Below are positions 12,621 to 24,634 of a DNA stretch of 64,000 bases, in pieces. The notes under the pieces were generated by a model. That model did not search any database and was not told the DNA's origin. It was given only the letters and a program-made list of their open reading frames with translations. The position numbers and the translations under genes were made by a program. Position 1 is the stretch's first letter. Each line of letters begins with the position of its first letter. Location of the stretch: assembly GCF_932294415.1 (NCBI RefSeq), contig NC_065542.1:46279942-46343941 (forward strand), written 5' to 3'. Source of the DNA: Quercus robur (taxonomy: Eukaryota; Streptophyta; Magnoliopsida; Fagales; Fagaceae).

Positions 12621-12849
12621 GAGTGTTACAACTTACAATATTAATTAAATAATAAATAAATTCATTCTCAAACAAATTTTTAGACAATGAAAACATGCCT
12701 ATAGAAAGAAAATTTTGAGAGCTAAGGATGTACAAGGGATTCAGGTTTCAGGACATGTTTTTTTATAGTGATTTCCATCACCCATAACTCATTTTTTGTG
12801 GACATGATTTTCTTTCTCAGTTTCCATCACTCATAACTCAAAAAAATGA

Positions 12850-13050
12850 ATTAGGCTGCGTTTGTTTTGGTGGTAAAGGTAATCAGGAAAATATTTTACA
12901 CCCTTGAGGATGTTTGGGTATGCATGAAAATTCGGTCAAACTGAAAATAAATTTCATTTGACTGTAAAATAGAGACCCTCACTCTGTAAAACCAATTACA
13001 TACTTATTTTACCTTTAATGAATTTCCAGCCTCAGTCAAAACTCAACAAC

Positions 13051-13101
<51 letters not shown>

Positions 13102-13853
13102 ACTAGAGGAATTAGACCGCCGTGCAAGCTTTGGTCGCCGTGCAAGCTCCGTTCATCATCTGCCGTTTGCCGTGCAAGTTGCATCCATTGTCCCTTCCTC
13201 CCTCGTTCTCTCTTTCCCTCTAACCAACCAAGGCCGAATCTTCAACAGCATGTCACCGATCTACAACCCACCACCCACCCCCGTTGTCGTTACTGCCTTT
13301 AGATCAAACCACCAATCTCGTCACCCAAAGCCCCAAGCTTGAACCGCCGTTACCCATCTCTTTCTCTCAAGCCATCTCTCTCCACCTCTCTCACAATTGG
13401 TGTTTTGTCTAAGGAAGGGGGCCAATTTTTTTTTGTTCTGATCTCCACTCCACCCCTAAACCCACCCGATCTGGCCGCCGCTGTCCTCCATCCACCCCGA
13501 TCTCTCTCTTTCGCTCAATCTCTCACTCTTTCTTCCTCCTCTCACCGAGTATATCATGTATATGTTATGAATAAATGTTTTTATTTTGATTTTTGGTTGT
13601 GTTAAGTGTATATTAGGAGATTTTTCTGTTATAAAATGTGTTTGGAAGCTGAGAAAATGGCTAAAAGAATGTGAAAAATTTGTAGGAAAATAGCATTTTC
13701 AGAATGTTACCAAACACTGGAAATTGTTTTTCGGACTATTTTCCATTGCAGAACCAAACACCCGGATTTCATTTTCCTTGTGGGAATTCAGTTTTCCCTG
13801 CATTCATTTTACACTCGGAATTCGATTTACATAGAACCAAATGCAGCCTTAGA
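12850..13853. mobile_element. PIF/Harbinger-like non-autonomous element
   Basis: The ends are GGCTGCGTTTG on the left and CAAATGCAGCC on the right (as CCAAATGCAGCC), flanked by TTA on both sides, the target preferred by PIF/Harbinger elements. The element is about 1 kb, contains a (GA)n tract and has no transposase. A proline/serine/cysteine-rich ORF (13018-13302) overlaps the tract and looks spurious or captured. Confidence 0.6.
13055..13100 (+). repeat. (GA)n microsatellite
   Basis: About 23 uninterrupted GA units inside the Harbinger-like element. Confidence 0.95.
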
Positions 13854-14916
13854 GTGACGGAAAATGAATTTTTTTTTTTTTTTTTCAGATTTTGAAAACA
13901 GATTTACTATGGTAATCTTGTAATTTTGCTAAACTAAATGGGTCCCACCCATATGTATTGTCACTATCAATTGCAAAACACTAATGCACACAAACGACTC
14001 TTTCACTATGCAAGAGCCAACCTTTTGTTTTTTCCCTTACTTTTCCTGAACTTCCACTATCCCTTAACATTTCTTTTGGTTTCCATTTTATTGTGTCTCC
14101 GAAAAGTGAGTTAAAGTTCTCTGAAAAATCTTGCATCCGGAGTAGTGAAGAAGATCTCCTTCTTCTTCTTTTACAAATCTTAGTCTTGCAACTTATTTTC
14201 TTTGGTCTTTGCTCTTGGATTTCTGTTTCTGTTATGAAGCCATGGGTCCTTATTAGCTAGACAACAGATTTAAGAAAACAGAGAGAGGGGGATAGATCTA
14301 CAGTGAGAGAGAGAGAGGGGCGAAGAAAGAGGGGCGGAGAAAGAGGTGCAGAGAAAGAGAGGTGGAGAATGAGAAATTTTATTAGGTTTTGTTTAAACAG
14401 ATGAAGATGTGTGAATAGGGTTTGAAGTGGAGAGAGAGGGTCTATGTAGGTACTCAATGTAGCTGTCCTGTGCATTTTGCAGAGTAATAATTTTCATGGG
14501 TCTCACAACTTTGCTTAAAGTTGAGTTTTTGAATTGAAATATCTATTGAGAATTTCCATTCAAACACACACTGCAAGTAGAGTTATAGGAAAATTTTGAG
14601 TTAGAAATATGAGAATTGGGTAATGACTTTGAGTGTTGAGATATGAAAATTGAGTATCCTCCAAACCAAACATGACCTAAGTTCTTGAGGGAGCAATGTG
14701 CTCATAAACATGTGCGGAAGGGGATTTGAAAAGTTGAAGTCACTAGGGTGCAAGTGGGAATTGGCATACATTGATTGAGACCATAGGTTTCATCATTTTA
14801 AGGCCCGGCTAGTTTACAGCTCTATTTGAACGGATTTAAAGTTACCGCTGCAAATTCCTTGTCCTAAATCTCTGAATTCCCTTTTCTACCATGTGTAAAA
14901 TTCTTCTTCTACTACG
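13854..14916. other. Intergenic, GA-rich
   Basis: No gene is supported. A GA-rich stretch lies at about 14278-14370. Sequence near 14500-14680 (CCAAACCAAACATGACC) looks like the edge of another MITE, but its partner edge is unclear. Confidence 0.35.
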
Positions 14917-15430
14917 ATGCCTAGAATGAAACACGAGGTGTTTATCAGTTTCAGAGGATTTGACAACCGCAGAAACTTTACACACTACGTTGGTTCAGAA
15001 AGGCCCATGAGTACATAAATCTCTTCTTGAAAGTTGGGTCAAAAGATGTCGTCATTCTAGGCATAAGTTGGGCCAAGCAAAATGGGAAAGACAGCAATTA
15101 CAAATTTACAAAAGCCATCTATAACCAATTAAAAAAAAAAAAAAAAAAAAACTTTCGAAGGTAGCAGCTTCCTCACAAATGTTACACAAATTTCAACGCA
15201 GCCCAATGGTCTAGTCTACCTACAACCAAAGCTTCTTTCTGATATTCTGTTAAACTTTACTTTAAACGGGTTTTAATTGTTCTCTACGATGTAGATGATT
15301 TGGACCAATTGTATGCTCTATTCGGAAATAAAATCATCGTAACGACGTCGACTACGAATGTTCAACTGCTGGATTTGCTTGGAGTGGATCAGATACTTTT
15401 GGCTCTACTACCAAACATTGAAGTAAGCAT
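14917..15430 (+). pseudogene. TIR-NBS-LRR resistance gene pseudogene
   Basis: An ATG opens MPRMKHEVFISFRGF, the start of a TIR domain, but the frame stops after 33 codons. In other frames a degenerate P-loop region follows at about 15005-15120 (DVVILGISWAKQNGKD, where intact genes have a GxGGIGKTT core). Next comes an RNBS-A-like FEGSSFLTNVTQ region at about 15155-15230. A kinase-2 region (IVLYDVDDLDQL, usually LDDVD) leads into RNBS-B (KIIVTTS) and GVDQIL at about 15270-15400. The order is that of TNL immune receptors, but the middle of the TIR domain, most of the NB-ARC linkers and all LRRs are missing. It cannot make a receptor. The parent gene is not in the window. Confidence 0.85.
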
Positions 15431-16758
15431 GTGTTTTTATCGAAATCTATATTTTGTCGCATGTCGGAAAAAATCTAGTTGTACTATGATGTATAGGACA
15501 TTTGGGAGCAATACCAGCTAAGTTTTCACATAGTTACAGGGCTTAAAAGGGTATATCTTGGTACACTAATAACACAATCTCAACTTTTAATTTGAAAAAA
15601 TAGCAAATCATATTTGATTTCTTGTTGATTTATCCCTTTATTCATATATTGTTTTCCTCCTTGGTTTGTAGAGCAATGACAGAGTGAAGTATCTTGAAAT
15701 TTGTTTAATCAGAGCACGTCAGGAGAATGCTGTTCAGGTACTATTATCTTAAAATAAGTCCACAATCACCCCAAAAAAAAAAAAAATCAGAGCTCATCAA
15801 TACGATACCTAGCATTCATATGAAGATATTATGCTTTTAAATTCAAGACATAGATTTATTATGTTTAAAAATGTGAGATATAATTTTAATACAATGCTCA
15901 AGCTAGCTCAAGTATATAAAATATTAGAAGAAGAAGAAAATAAAGGAGACAGAATGAAAGAAAAAGAATGCATTGAATTAATGTGCTCGGTCACGGAAGC
16001 ACAAGCCTTGTTGGGCCAAATAATTATTTTATTAATGGCTTACATGGCAAAATAGGGAGAAGCCATGTAAAAAGTGAAGATTATGTGGATGCCCATGTAT
16101 GATTTAATTTAGATAAAGATTAAGGCCTGGGAGAATGACAAGTGGTGTTAGATCGGATTACAAAGCAATTCTATAAGATAGTGGGCAATTACCTCGAGAA
16201 AGTTATGGGCAGTTACCTCGTGCAGTTATAGTCTTATAGAAGACTAACATGAATGAAGTGGTTATGAGAGGTTACCAAACCCTCTTATCCTTTTTTTTTT
16301 TTTTTTTACAAAGCAATTCTATAAGATAGTGGGCAACCCTCTTATCTTAACATCGAGACAGTTGGCATTGGAAAATCATTAGGAAGAAACAGATGAAAAG
16401 TTTAATTGGGCATAACCGTCAAGGCCTCAAGTATAAATAGAGGCTCATTCTACAAGAAGGGGATGCCACACATAACTGAGAACATACCAGAGCAATATTG
16501 AGATCATATGTATTTAGTTTCTTAGGAGATCTAGTAGTTCTTAGGCAAGATAAAGGTACTTTTAGGCATTATAGAAGGCTTTATGCTTGTAATTTGCTTC
16601 CTTTGTATTTGTGATCTTATTCATTCAAGTATTAGCGAAGTTTGATGCAATATTTAATTGTTGATCTATGTTTAATCTGATTTCTTGTTTGTTTAGAATT
16701 AATTTGATGTTAGAATAATGACTTAGGCTTGAATATGTTACAATTGCCGCAATTTACC
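15431..16758. other. Intergenic with LTR-like segment
   Basis: An exon-like stretch at 15672-15738 is bounded by AG and GT (frame SNDRVKYLEICLIRARQE), gene unknown. From about 16147 to 16742 the sequence looks like an LTR, with TG and CA edges, a TATAAATAG at about 16432 and a directly repeated CAATTCTATAAGATAGTGGGCAA unit around 16169 and 16312. No flanking duplication was found. Confidence 0.35.
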
Positions 16759-16880
16759 TTACTTTGAGATGATCTGCTCTGGATTTAGTTTACTTTGAGA
16801 TGATCTGCTCTCGATTAGTTTACTTTAAGATGATTTTCATCAAAATGGTTCACTTTGAGATGACACACTCAAATCTAACC
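16759..16880 (+). repeat. Minisatellite, about 31-bp unit, four copies
   Basis: The unit TTACTTTGAGATGATCTGCT is repeated twice nearly perfectly and twice in diverged form, with a period of 30-31 bp. Confidence 0.8.
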
Positions 16881-18479
16881 AACTTGTGCAAAACGTTTCT
16901 GTATATGAGAAGGATTGTTTCCTTTTCAAATCCTCTACTCTCTTTAGCCCCAAACCTCCCCACTCTATGTCACACATTGAATTGAAAGCTACTTAGTACA
17001 TGAGTAATCACTTCCACTGCTGTAGGAATCTGCTAAATTTCTGATCAATCAACTTAATGGCTATCTTAGGTGGTATGAAGATGTTAGAATAGTATAACTA
17101 TAGGCTATAAAGCACTAAGGATAGCAATTGCAGCCTCCCAGAAAAGGACAGTTTCTTAGTTCACCAGGACAATTCTTGCATCTTAGACCTTGCTTGCATT
17201 GTTTGATTTTATATATATATATATATATATCTCATTTTCTTTAACAAGAAGTAGTGGTTCTGGCTTAGTCAATATGCATTTGAGTTTAAATCAATCTAAA
17301 AATGATGTTGGTAATTAGATGTAAGTCCATTTTTAGACCCACTCTTGTCTACAAACTTCTGCTATTTCTTTTTGCTGTTTTTCTAAGAGGGAGGACTGAA
17401 GATGCAGCAGCTATTGGTGTAACCTGCAAGGACTGTCATTGGATTGAATGGATGCAAAGAAAGCTTTGTCATTGATTTATGAACTTCTATCCCTATTGTT
17501 TAACAAGTATACTTCAGTCTGTTGGAATGGACCAAGGTATATGTACTGTGATGTAGGTCGTATTTTTCTTCTGTTAGCTGTTATATGCATGCTAATTATT
17601 AAATCACATGAGAGAGTTGCATAATCTATCTTGAACAGATATTTCCAACCCTTTACCACGTTGATTTCTTTAAGGGGAAAGTTGTAAGCAAAGAGTTTTA
17701 TACTTCTTTAGAACACTTCACTGGCCTTAGTCTTATCTGTTCTTTATTTGATTTTTTGCTTTTTCTGAAGGATAACAGAAGCTTCATTTCAATCAGTGAC
17801 GATATGATTATTTCCAATTCTTCTAGGACCACACTTTTGTGTAACAACTCTGATGTGGTTGCTTATGAGTAGTATACAATCATTTTTACATGGACCTGTC
17901 ACTTTTTTTTTTACCACTCATTATTCTTAGTAAAGTTTTGGCAAACTTTGAGTCGCTAGACCTTCTCTGTTATTTCACTGAACTTTTTAGTGTGGTAAGC
18001 TCATTATGAAAGCAATCTTACAGGAAGAAGCCCTTTAATCACATTCTTAAAGATGAGGGAAAACAAGTTTTAAGTTTTAGAATACCCTTTCCACTACTTG
18101 CACAACAGCCTTCATTGCTTCTGTGCTCTTCCTTCTATCATAAAATTATATAAAAGATACTCATTTATTTGTTCTTTTCTTTGTGATTTGGTGAGATACG
18201 ACTTTTCCATGACACCTATTACTCACATTTTCACTGCCTCACTTTTAAAAATATTCCTGTATGAAATATGTATGGTGATGGCCTGATGGGCTTTTATATC
18301 ACCAGAAATTTATAGCGTGTAGAAGAATTTTCTCTCTTTTGATAATGGGTAGTGTCTATCACACACTTATGTGCATCCACACGAGTGTGTAACAAGTTTT
18401 TCACTTTGATAATATTTTTATCACTTTGGGATATGAACATAATCCTTTAATATATTAATAGAAGAGTAAAATAAAAAAT
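16881..18479. other. Intergenic, exon-like scraps only
   Basis: Two short exon-like stretches were seen: 17025-17070 (after an AG; ESAKFLINQLNGYLR) and about 17391-17475 (RTEDAAAIGVTCKDCHWIEW, then a stop). I do not recognise a family. A (TA)n tract lies at about 17209-17230. No complete gene is supported. Confidence 0.35.
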
Positions 18480-19187
18480 TAATGTATGCGTATTCCATTT
18501 TTGCTGAGTATTGTCTGTGTATTTAGTTCAAGCTGGAGAAGACACTCTTATTACTATTAATGATAGATATAAACTCATTTAGAAACATTCTAATTAGAAA
18601 TGTTATTTTGATGCTATAATAAATTAGTTCGAAAAATTAAAGTTGTCAAAAAAAGTGTGCAATTATCTAATTTTTCACATTAGTTTCTGCAAATGAAATA
18701 TTAAGCTTTACTATATATGAAAGCAGTCTGAACCCTTGTAGTCAATTATCAAAGTTATGTTCCCGTGTGAAGTTATTAAATTTGTTTCTGAAAATGAACT
18801 AAAAGTGGTTAAATTTATGTTACTCAACATAATGATAGTTCAAAGCTAAGTTAGTGAGAAGAAATCTTTTTCTGAAATTTATTTTGACCTCAAGCAAAAA
18901 GCTCATGCTTTATATCACCATTAAATGTAAGGTAGTTTGCGAAATGTTTAAGTTCATTTTCCATAGAAATTGATTTATATGGATGCCATTGTATAAATAA
19001 ATTGGCTATTATCTACAGGAAAACTTAACTTTCGGTTGGTCCTTAAAAACATGTAAAATGAGTTCCTAGAAAATGAGAAATTTCATTGTTAATTTTGAAA
19101 AATGTGAAATTTTGAATGGGGTGAAGTTTTTAATTTATGTATGTACATTTATAAAAATAGAAAAAAAAAAAAATTTAGCATGTTTGG

Positions 19188-19479
19188 CACGTGTCGATCA
19201 TTAGTATTTTGTTCTTGTGTCATAAAAATGCCCAGATGTATTAAAATCTTGGATATCAACATCATAAAGAAAAAATCTGGCAATCAGATTGCAAAGCATC
19301 TTTTACAACAGCTACGTTACCGCGAATCTCGGGTTTTTGCACTCTCTTTTTGTCACCTTCTGCACATTTATGCCCACTGGATATGGTAGTACACAGAAAA
19401 ATGTTAGCTGCTTCATCTATATAAGCTGATTTAGAGGTACTTGCATTATCATCAGCATTGAGCTTTGAAGAGTCTAGTG
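19188..19479 (+). promoter_or_regulatory. Promoter and 5' UTR exon of receiver gene 2
   Basis: G-box CACGTGTC at 19188-19195, TATATAA at 19418-19424, a non-coding exon ending at 19479 and a GTAAGT donor at 19480. The 5' UTR intron ends at 19996. The region is nearly identical to that of copy 1, including the stretch between G-box and TATA. Confidence 0.65.
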
Positions 19480-20022
19480 GTAAGTCACAATATTACCTAG
19501 AGTTGTCCTAAAATAGTGCAGTTGGATTCTTTTTAAAAATATAATTTTCCCCTTTCTAATTTGAATTCTTATCATTGTATCCTCACAATATTAGTGCAGT
19601 TACATAGTTGTTCCTGAGTTCCTTAATTTCTTGAAGTTCTTGTATTTCTAGACAGAAGATATTGCTGTTTGCAGTTGGGCCAAAAAGCGCTTTGGCCCTA
19701 CGTTACTAAATGGAGTAGCTACAATTGAATTCTTATTAGTTTTATAGCTATGAATTATAATTGTGTTTACCTATGAAGCCTTTGAAAGTATTTATCTATA
19801 AAATGAAACTAGAGTTCCTATAAAAAAAAAAATGAAGCTTGAGTTTGTTGCAGAAGAAACAAATGTGTAGGAACAGAGATGTATGTTTTATTTTGTTTTT
19901 GGATAATATCAGTTTAATTTCACTTAATTATATGAGCTATTGCTTGATGTAATTGTGTCTAAATTAGTTCATTTTCATTCCCATCTTATTGTGCAGAAGT
20001 TACTACTTGGATTTAAGAAGGA

Positions 20023-20804
20023 ATGGGAGCAGCAGTTGATCATGTTACCCCCATGGGCATGAGTGGAGGCTCAGCTGAAGGGAATGACAAGAGCGAAGGG
20101 CAGCGCTTTTCCTGCAAAAGCAAGCTGACAGCGCTTGTGGCGGATAATGGAGGAGTATGCCGTGCCATACAGACTGCGCTCCTACGTTCCTATGGTGTGG
20201 ACACAGAAGCTGTAGAGACTGGGGAGGCTGCAGTGGAGCTCATTGCCTCTGGAGCAACTTTCAATCTCATTATCATTGAGATGCTTCTGCCTTTCATGAA
20301 TGGCCCTGAGGTATATATTACATCCTTCTATTTCATCTTATTAGCTAAAGGACCAAGCTCAGTTAATTATCTTGTTATTCATTACCAACTTGTTATAATA
20401 AATATCATCTGATACGTCAAAAGTTTTTTTAACTCAATTAGTACCTCTGGTATTTCCAATTGCGGAGTCCAAGTTCAAATGCTCCATCCCATGTTATTCT
20501 AAAAAACAATATATATATATACACACACATACTCACACACTTATGCTACTTCAGTCTTCATGTACAATTTAACTTTCGATTTATTGTACTTTAGCCAAAA
20601 GATAATAATATCCTGTTCCATCTTTTATGTTAGACTGCTAAGCAGATTCGTGCCATGGGTGCCGAAAGCAAGATTTTGGGGATCACTGCATTTTTTGATG
20701 AAAGGGACCAACAAGAATTTCTTGCTGCTGGTGCAGACGATTTCATTGAAAAGCCATTGTCACCAGAAATTGTGATCCCAATCATAAGGGAGCTCGACAA
20801 CTAG
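20023..20804 (+). CDS. Type-C-like response regulator, receiver only, copy 2
   Basis: Exons 20023-20310 and 20634-20804 encode 152 residues, the same structure as copy 1. Like copy 1 it has Glu86 at the phospho-acceptor position and Asp41-Asn42 instead of an acidic pair. It keeps Thr114 as the switch residue and Lys136, so it is closer to a normal receiver than copy 1. The shared Glu86 means the change predates the duplication. As a receiver without an output domain it probably acts in the cytosol or nucleus, in or beside a histidine-phosphorelay, perhaps by binding HPt partners. That role is inferred from type-C relatives. Promoter, 5' UTR intron and poly(A) signal are conserved with copy 1, so I expect it to be expressed. 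Confidence 0.88.
20421..20505 (+). mobile_element. Old SINE remnant in intron, copy 2
   Basis: Matches the relic at 4052-4140, with an A-box-like AACTCAATTAG and a B-box-like AGTTCAAATGC at 20471-20481. It was inherited through the duplication. Confidence 0.45.
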
Positions 20805-20856
20805 ATGTGAAAGCGCACATCAAAATAGCTAGAGGACTTATTTCAATGCTAATCCC

Positions 20857-20890
20857 TATCATATCATATCATATCATATCATATCATATC
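20857..20890 (+). repeat. (ATATC)n expansion in the 3' UTR of receiver gene 2
   Basis: About seven units here against two to three at the matching place in copy 1 (near 4470). Confidence 0.9.
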
Positions 20891-21019
20891 GTACCGTTAT
20901 CTTTTTCTATGTTCTTTTGTGTGGACTGATATAGTCATTTGTCATAGGTACTTGAAGTACATCTTTAGTATTTGTGGCAATTGGAGACATATGTCCGTAT
21001 CCTTGTCCTTTAAAATTTA

Positions 21020-21025
21020 AATAAA
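21020..21025 (+). terminator. Poly(A) signal of receiver gene 2
   Basis: AATAAA at the position matching 4592-4597 in copy 1. Confidence 0.5.
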
Positions 21026-21327
21026 ACCGTGTCCTCTAAGCTTCTTGCAAATTCTTGTATCATTTGATTCTCTTTTGTTTTATGCTCTTTTCCTGCTCAT
21101 TATTATTGGAAGGAAAAAACTTGTTTTATACTGTGTAAAGCTTGATTTAAAGTCACATTTTCAAGTTATAAAAACACAGTGAACACACTATGTAAAACAA
21201 ACGCCACACTTTTTGTTACTACATACAAAAATGCCAATTCTCTATTGCATTGGACTTTAGATTGCCTATATGCAATCACTATTAATTGATCATTTGAGAG
21301 ATGAAACCATGATTTCATCATTAGGAG

Positions 21328-22850
21328 CATGGTTTTGAAACCCAGACCGTTCAATGAACCGTAAAATAGAGAGGTTTAAGGTTTTTAAGGTCGGACCGAG
21401 GTTGAACCGTGATGACGTTATAATTAATTTTATAATTATTTAAAATATAAATAAATATATTAAATTAGTAAAAAATGGAAAAAGAAAAAGACTAAAATTG
21501 TCCAAGTAAATATAGAGTTCTATCTTTCAAATGTATTTTTTTATATCATAACTTTCATAAGATAAATAAAAAATAAGAAATCCGAAGCAAATATAATAAA
21601 AAAAACATATAACAATATCATAGTTGATCTACTAATTATCAAAAAGAAAATTATTAATTTAAATTGTAATATTTATATAACATTTACATTATAAACTAAA
21701 TAAATGTGTATAATATTATATTTTTTTATGTAAATATATTCAATATTGTACACTTTATATAAATGTGCAATCAATTAATTACAATATCAACCAATAATTA
21801 TGTATCAAAAGAAACTTGGTTGATTTATCAAAACTAGACAAATAATAAACCACTAGTATCAAATTTAAATCTAACATAAAATATTACTAAAATATTAAAA
21901 AAGTGAGTTGATGAAGTCAAAAGCTGTCGTGGTACACAAATATCAACAAAACTAATAATTAAATATAACAAATATCGGTGAAAATTTGAATTTATGTGGT
22001 CTTGATAGAGTGTGGTACACAAAGTATCTGTTTGGATCTTTTGGGTTCATGTTTGCGTTTTCTATTTTTTTTTCTAGCACGTATGAACAGTAACATCACA
22101 TGGATTCACTGTGTAGTAGACAAAGTGCACTGTTCAAGCACTGTTCATGGGTCCCACGGCATTATTCACACATTTAAAAATTATTTTGCTACAGTGTTTT
22201 TAGTTTTCAGTAAAATAAGTTGTATCCAAACGGACCCAAAGTGGCAGGCCTCATTTCCTAAGCTAGAAAGTGGAAACTACTTTTACCAAATAGATAGATA
22301 GACTTCAAGTCTTCAACAAGCAAATGACAGAATGAGATGAGAGTTCTCAGCAAAGAAACAAGAACGGTGAGAGACATTGCTCACTGGTCGTCGACTGGAG
22401 GCTGCAGAAGACAAGGATTGAAGCTGTGACTGGCTTCGGACGACTTGTGGAGGCAAACATTTGAGTTATTATAGTGTGGACACTGAGAATTTTTTTTATT
22501 TTTTTTTATTTTTTAAGAAAGATTATTGATTCATTGAAGATTACATAATTCTTATACGGCTATTTCTTTTTGGTTCTGTGTATCAATTGATTCTTCTTTT
22601 GCCTTCTCGGATTTTCTTAACAATGGGAAGGTGTTGTAATTTTTTTTTTTTTTTTGTTGCTTTTTTAAGCTCTAATCTGAACTGTGAGAATCGTCTATGG
22701 TTTTTAAAATTGAACGGTTCAACCGCGGTTCACAAGGTTGGTTGACTTATTTACTTATGCCTATTTTGGGAGGTAAAAGAATCGCTTTAGAGAACGGTTC
22801 ACGGTTAACTGGGTCGGACCATATGGTCCGGTCCGGATTTCAAAACCATG
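21328..22850. mobile_element. hAT-like non-autonomous element
   Basis: Terminal inverted repeats CATGGTTTTGAAA / TTTCAAAACCATG extend imperfectly to about 22 bp (ending GACCG). They are flanked by TTAGGAG at 21321-21327 and 22852-22858, with the eighth base differing (A/G). Copy 1 has the empty site near 4776-4790. The subterminal GGACCG motifs are typical of plant hAT elements. There is no transposase. A smaller MITE is nested inside. Confidence 0.8.
22025..22237. mobile_element. Nested MITE inside the hAT-like element
   Basis: The left edge TATCTGTTTGGAT pairs with the right edge ATCCAAACGGACC; the inside has repeated ACTGTTCA and CACTGT motifs. It is 213 bp. The target-site duplication is unclear. 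Confidence 0.6.
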
Positions 22851-22964
22851 GTTAGGAGACCAAAGTATGAACATAAAAGTTTCACCACTTTTTTTTTTTT
22901 TTTGAGGGTGAAGTTTCACCACTTAAGACTGGGAAATTTATATTATATATATATATATATATAT

Positions 22965-24634
22965 GAGATGGGTTCAAGTTACACCTGGTGTAGCTCTAAA
23001 GAGTTATACATTTTCTAAACCATTGGATTTAAGTAGATCTAACAGTTAAAAAAATGCACTCATTAATATTGATATTCTGATAAGGATTTTATTTATTATC
23101 CTTATTTATAACATTCCATACCTATCTCTAATCCCAAATATAGGTATATTTTTCTCTTTGCTCTCTCTTTCTCATCCACTACATGTTTCTCTCTCCTCCA
23201 TTGCTCTTCCACCACCATTTTCATATGGTTCCACCTCCACAGTCACATAGAATCTAATTTTTATTTTATTTTATTTATTTTATTTTATTTTTATTTATTT
23301 ATTTATTTATTTTATAAATGAAAGACTAAACTTTTGGTACTTAACAAAGCTTTTGGTGAATCATATATATATATATATATATATATTTCTAATCATATGT
23401 GATACATACTATTAATTAGAAGGAAAACTAAGTCAAAAGAGATGGCACAAAAATTGAGTAAATGGGCTATTCGGGTTTTTACTTTTCCATGAATAACAAA
23501 GAATTTTATTAACAAAGGGTGAAGCCAAGCACATGCGAAGTATACAAGAGAAGTGCTTGAAAACTGAAAATAAGATGTAAAGTTACTTAGATTCAAAAAA
23601 TCGGAAAAAAAAAAGGATGAAGAATTGAATATTCCAAAGTTCTAGCCAACTCCAAAAAGATCTTAGGAATAAACTTTTCAGCTGAACAGTTGTAGATTCA
23701 GTTCACTCAAATGTCCCGGCGTTATGCTCGCTCTAAATACTCCATAACAAGCAAAGTGTGATAGCTTCCCACGTCTCTAACTGTTTATTGAAAACCCATT
23801 TTAGATACTGGGAATTCTTGTTACTACCTAGGGTTTTTGATAGGGGTCCATTTGCTAAAAAAATGGGTCCTTTGTCCTTTCGATCCTTGTCTAGTGTGTA
23901 AGTAAATTGAAACAGGATTTTCTGGCTGTTATAAATCCTTTGGTTGTAACTTATATGTACCCCATATGTTTATATTCATATAAGCTTTCAGCTATTCAAG
24001 CATTTTGAAATCTATGTTTTCTGAATGTAGATTCTAAAGGAGAACAAAGACAAGAAAGGTGCTGAGTTTAATGAACGTTTCAAGCACAGTGAGTGATCAG
24101 GTCTAATTGTAGAGCCAAGCGTTTGTTTTCCTTTTTCTGCAACTCTAGGGGGCCACATCACATCAGGGTAAAAATGATCTATGCATTTTTTGCTATCTCC
24201 CAATGAGCACTTTAAATAATGAGACTAACCAAATTTTTTTTTTTTTTTAACAGGACCACCCAAAGCTTTGGATGATGATGAGACAGAGTTTCTTGAAAAG
24301 GTGGAAATGGTGAGATTAATTAAGAAATTTATCTATTTAGTGATACATAGATTTTTTGTATCAGATTCTGTGTGGCTGTGGAGGTGGAACCTTTTAAAAA
24401 TGGAGGTGGAAGAGCAATGGAGGAGAGAGAAATGTGTAGTGGATGAGAAAGAGAGAGCAGAGAGAAAGATATATCTATTTTTGAGATTAGAGATATGTAT
24501 GGAATGTTATAAATAAGGATAAAAAAAATGATCTTTATCAGAATATCAGCATTAATAAGCGTATTTTTTTGACCGTTAGATCTACTTAAATCCAATAGTT
24601 TAGAAAATGTATAACTCTAAGGTGTAACTTGAAC

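Noticed and set aside
13018..13302. A host gene encoding a Pro/Cys-rich protein
   Set aside because: It begins in a (GA)n tract (Arg-Glu run) inside a transposable element and has no recognisable domain.
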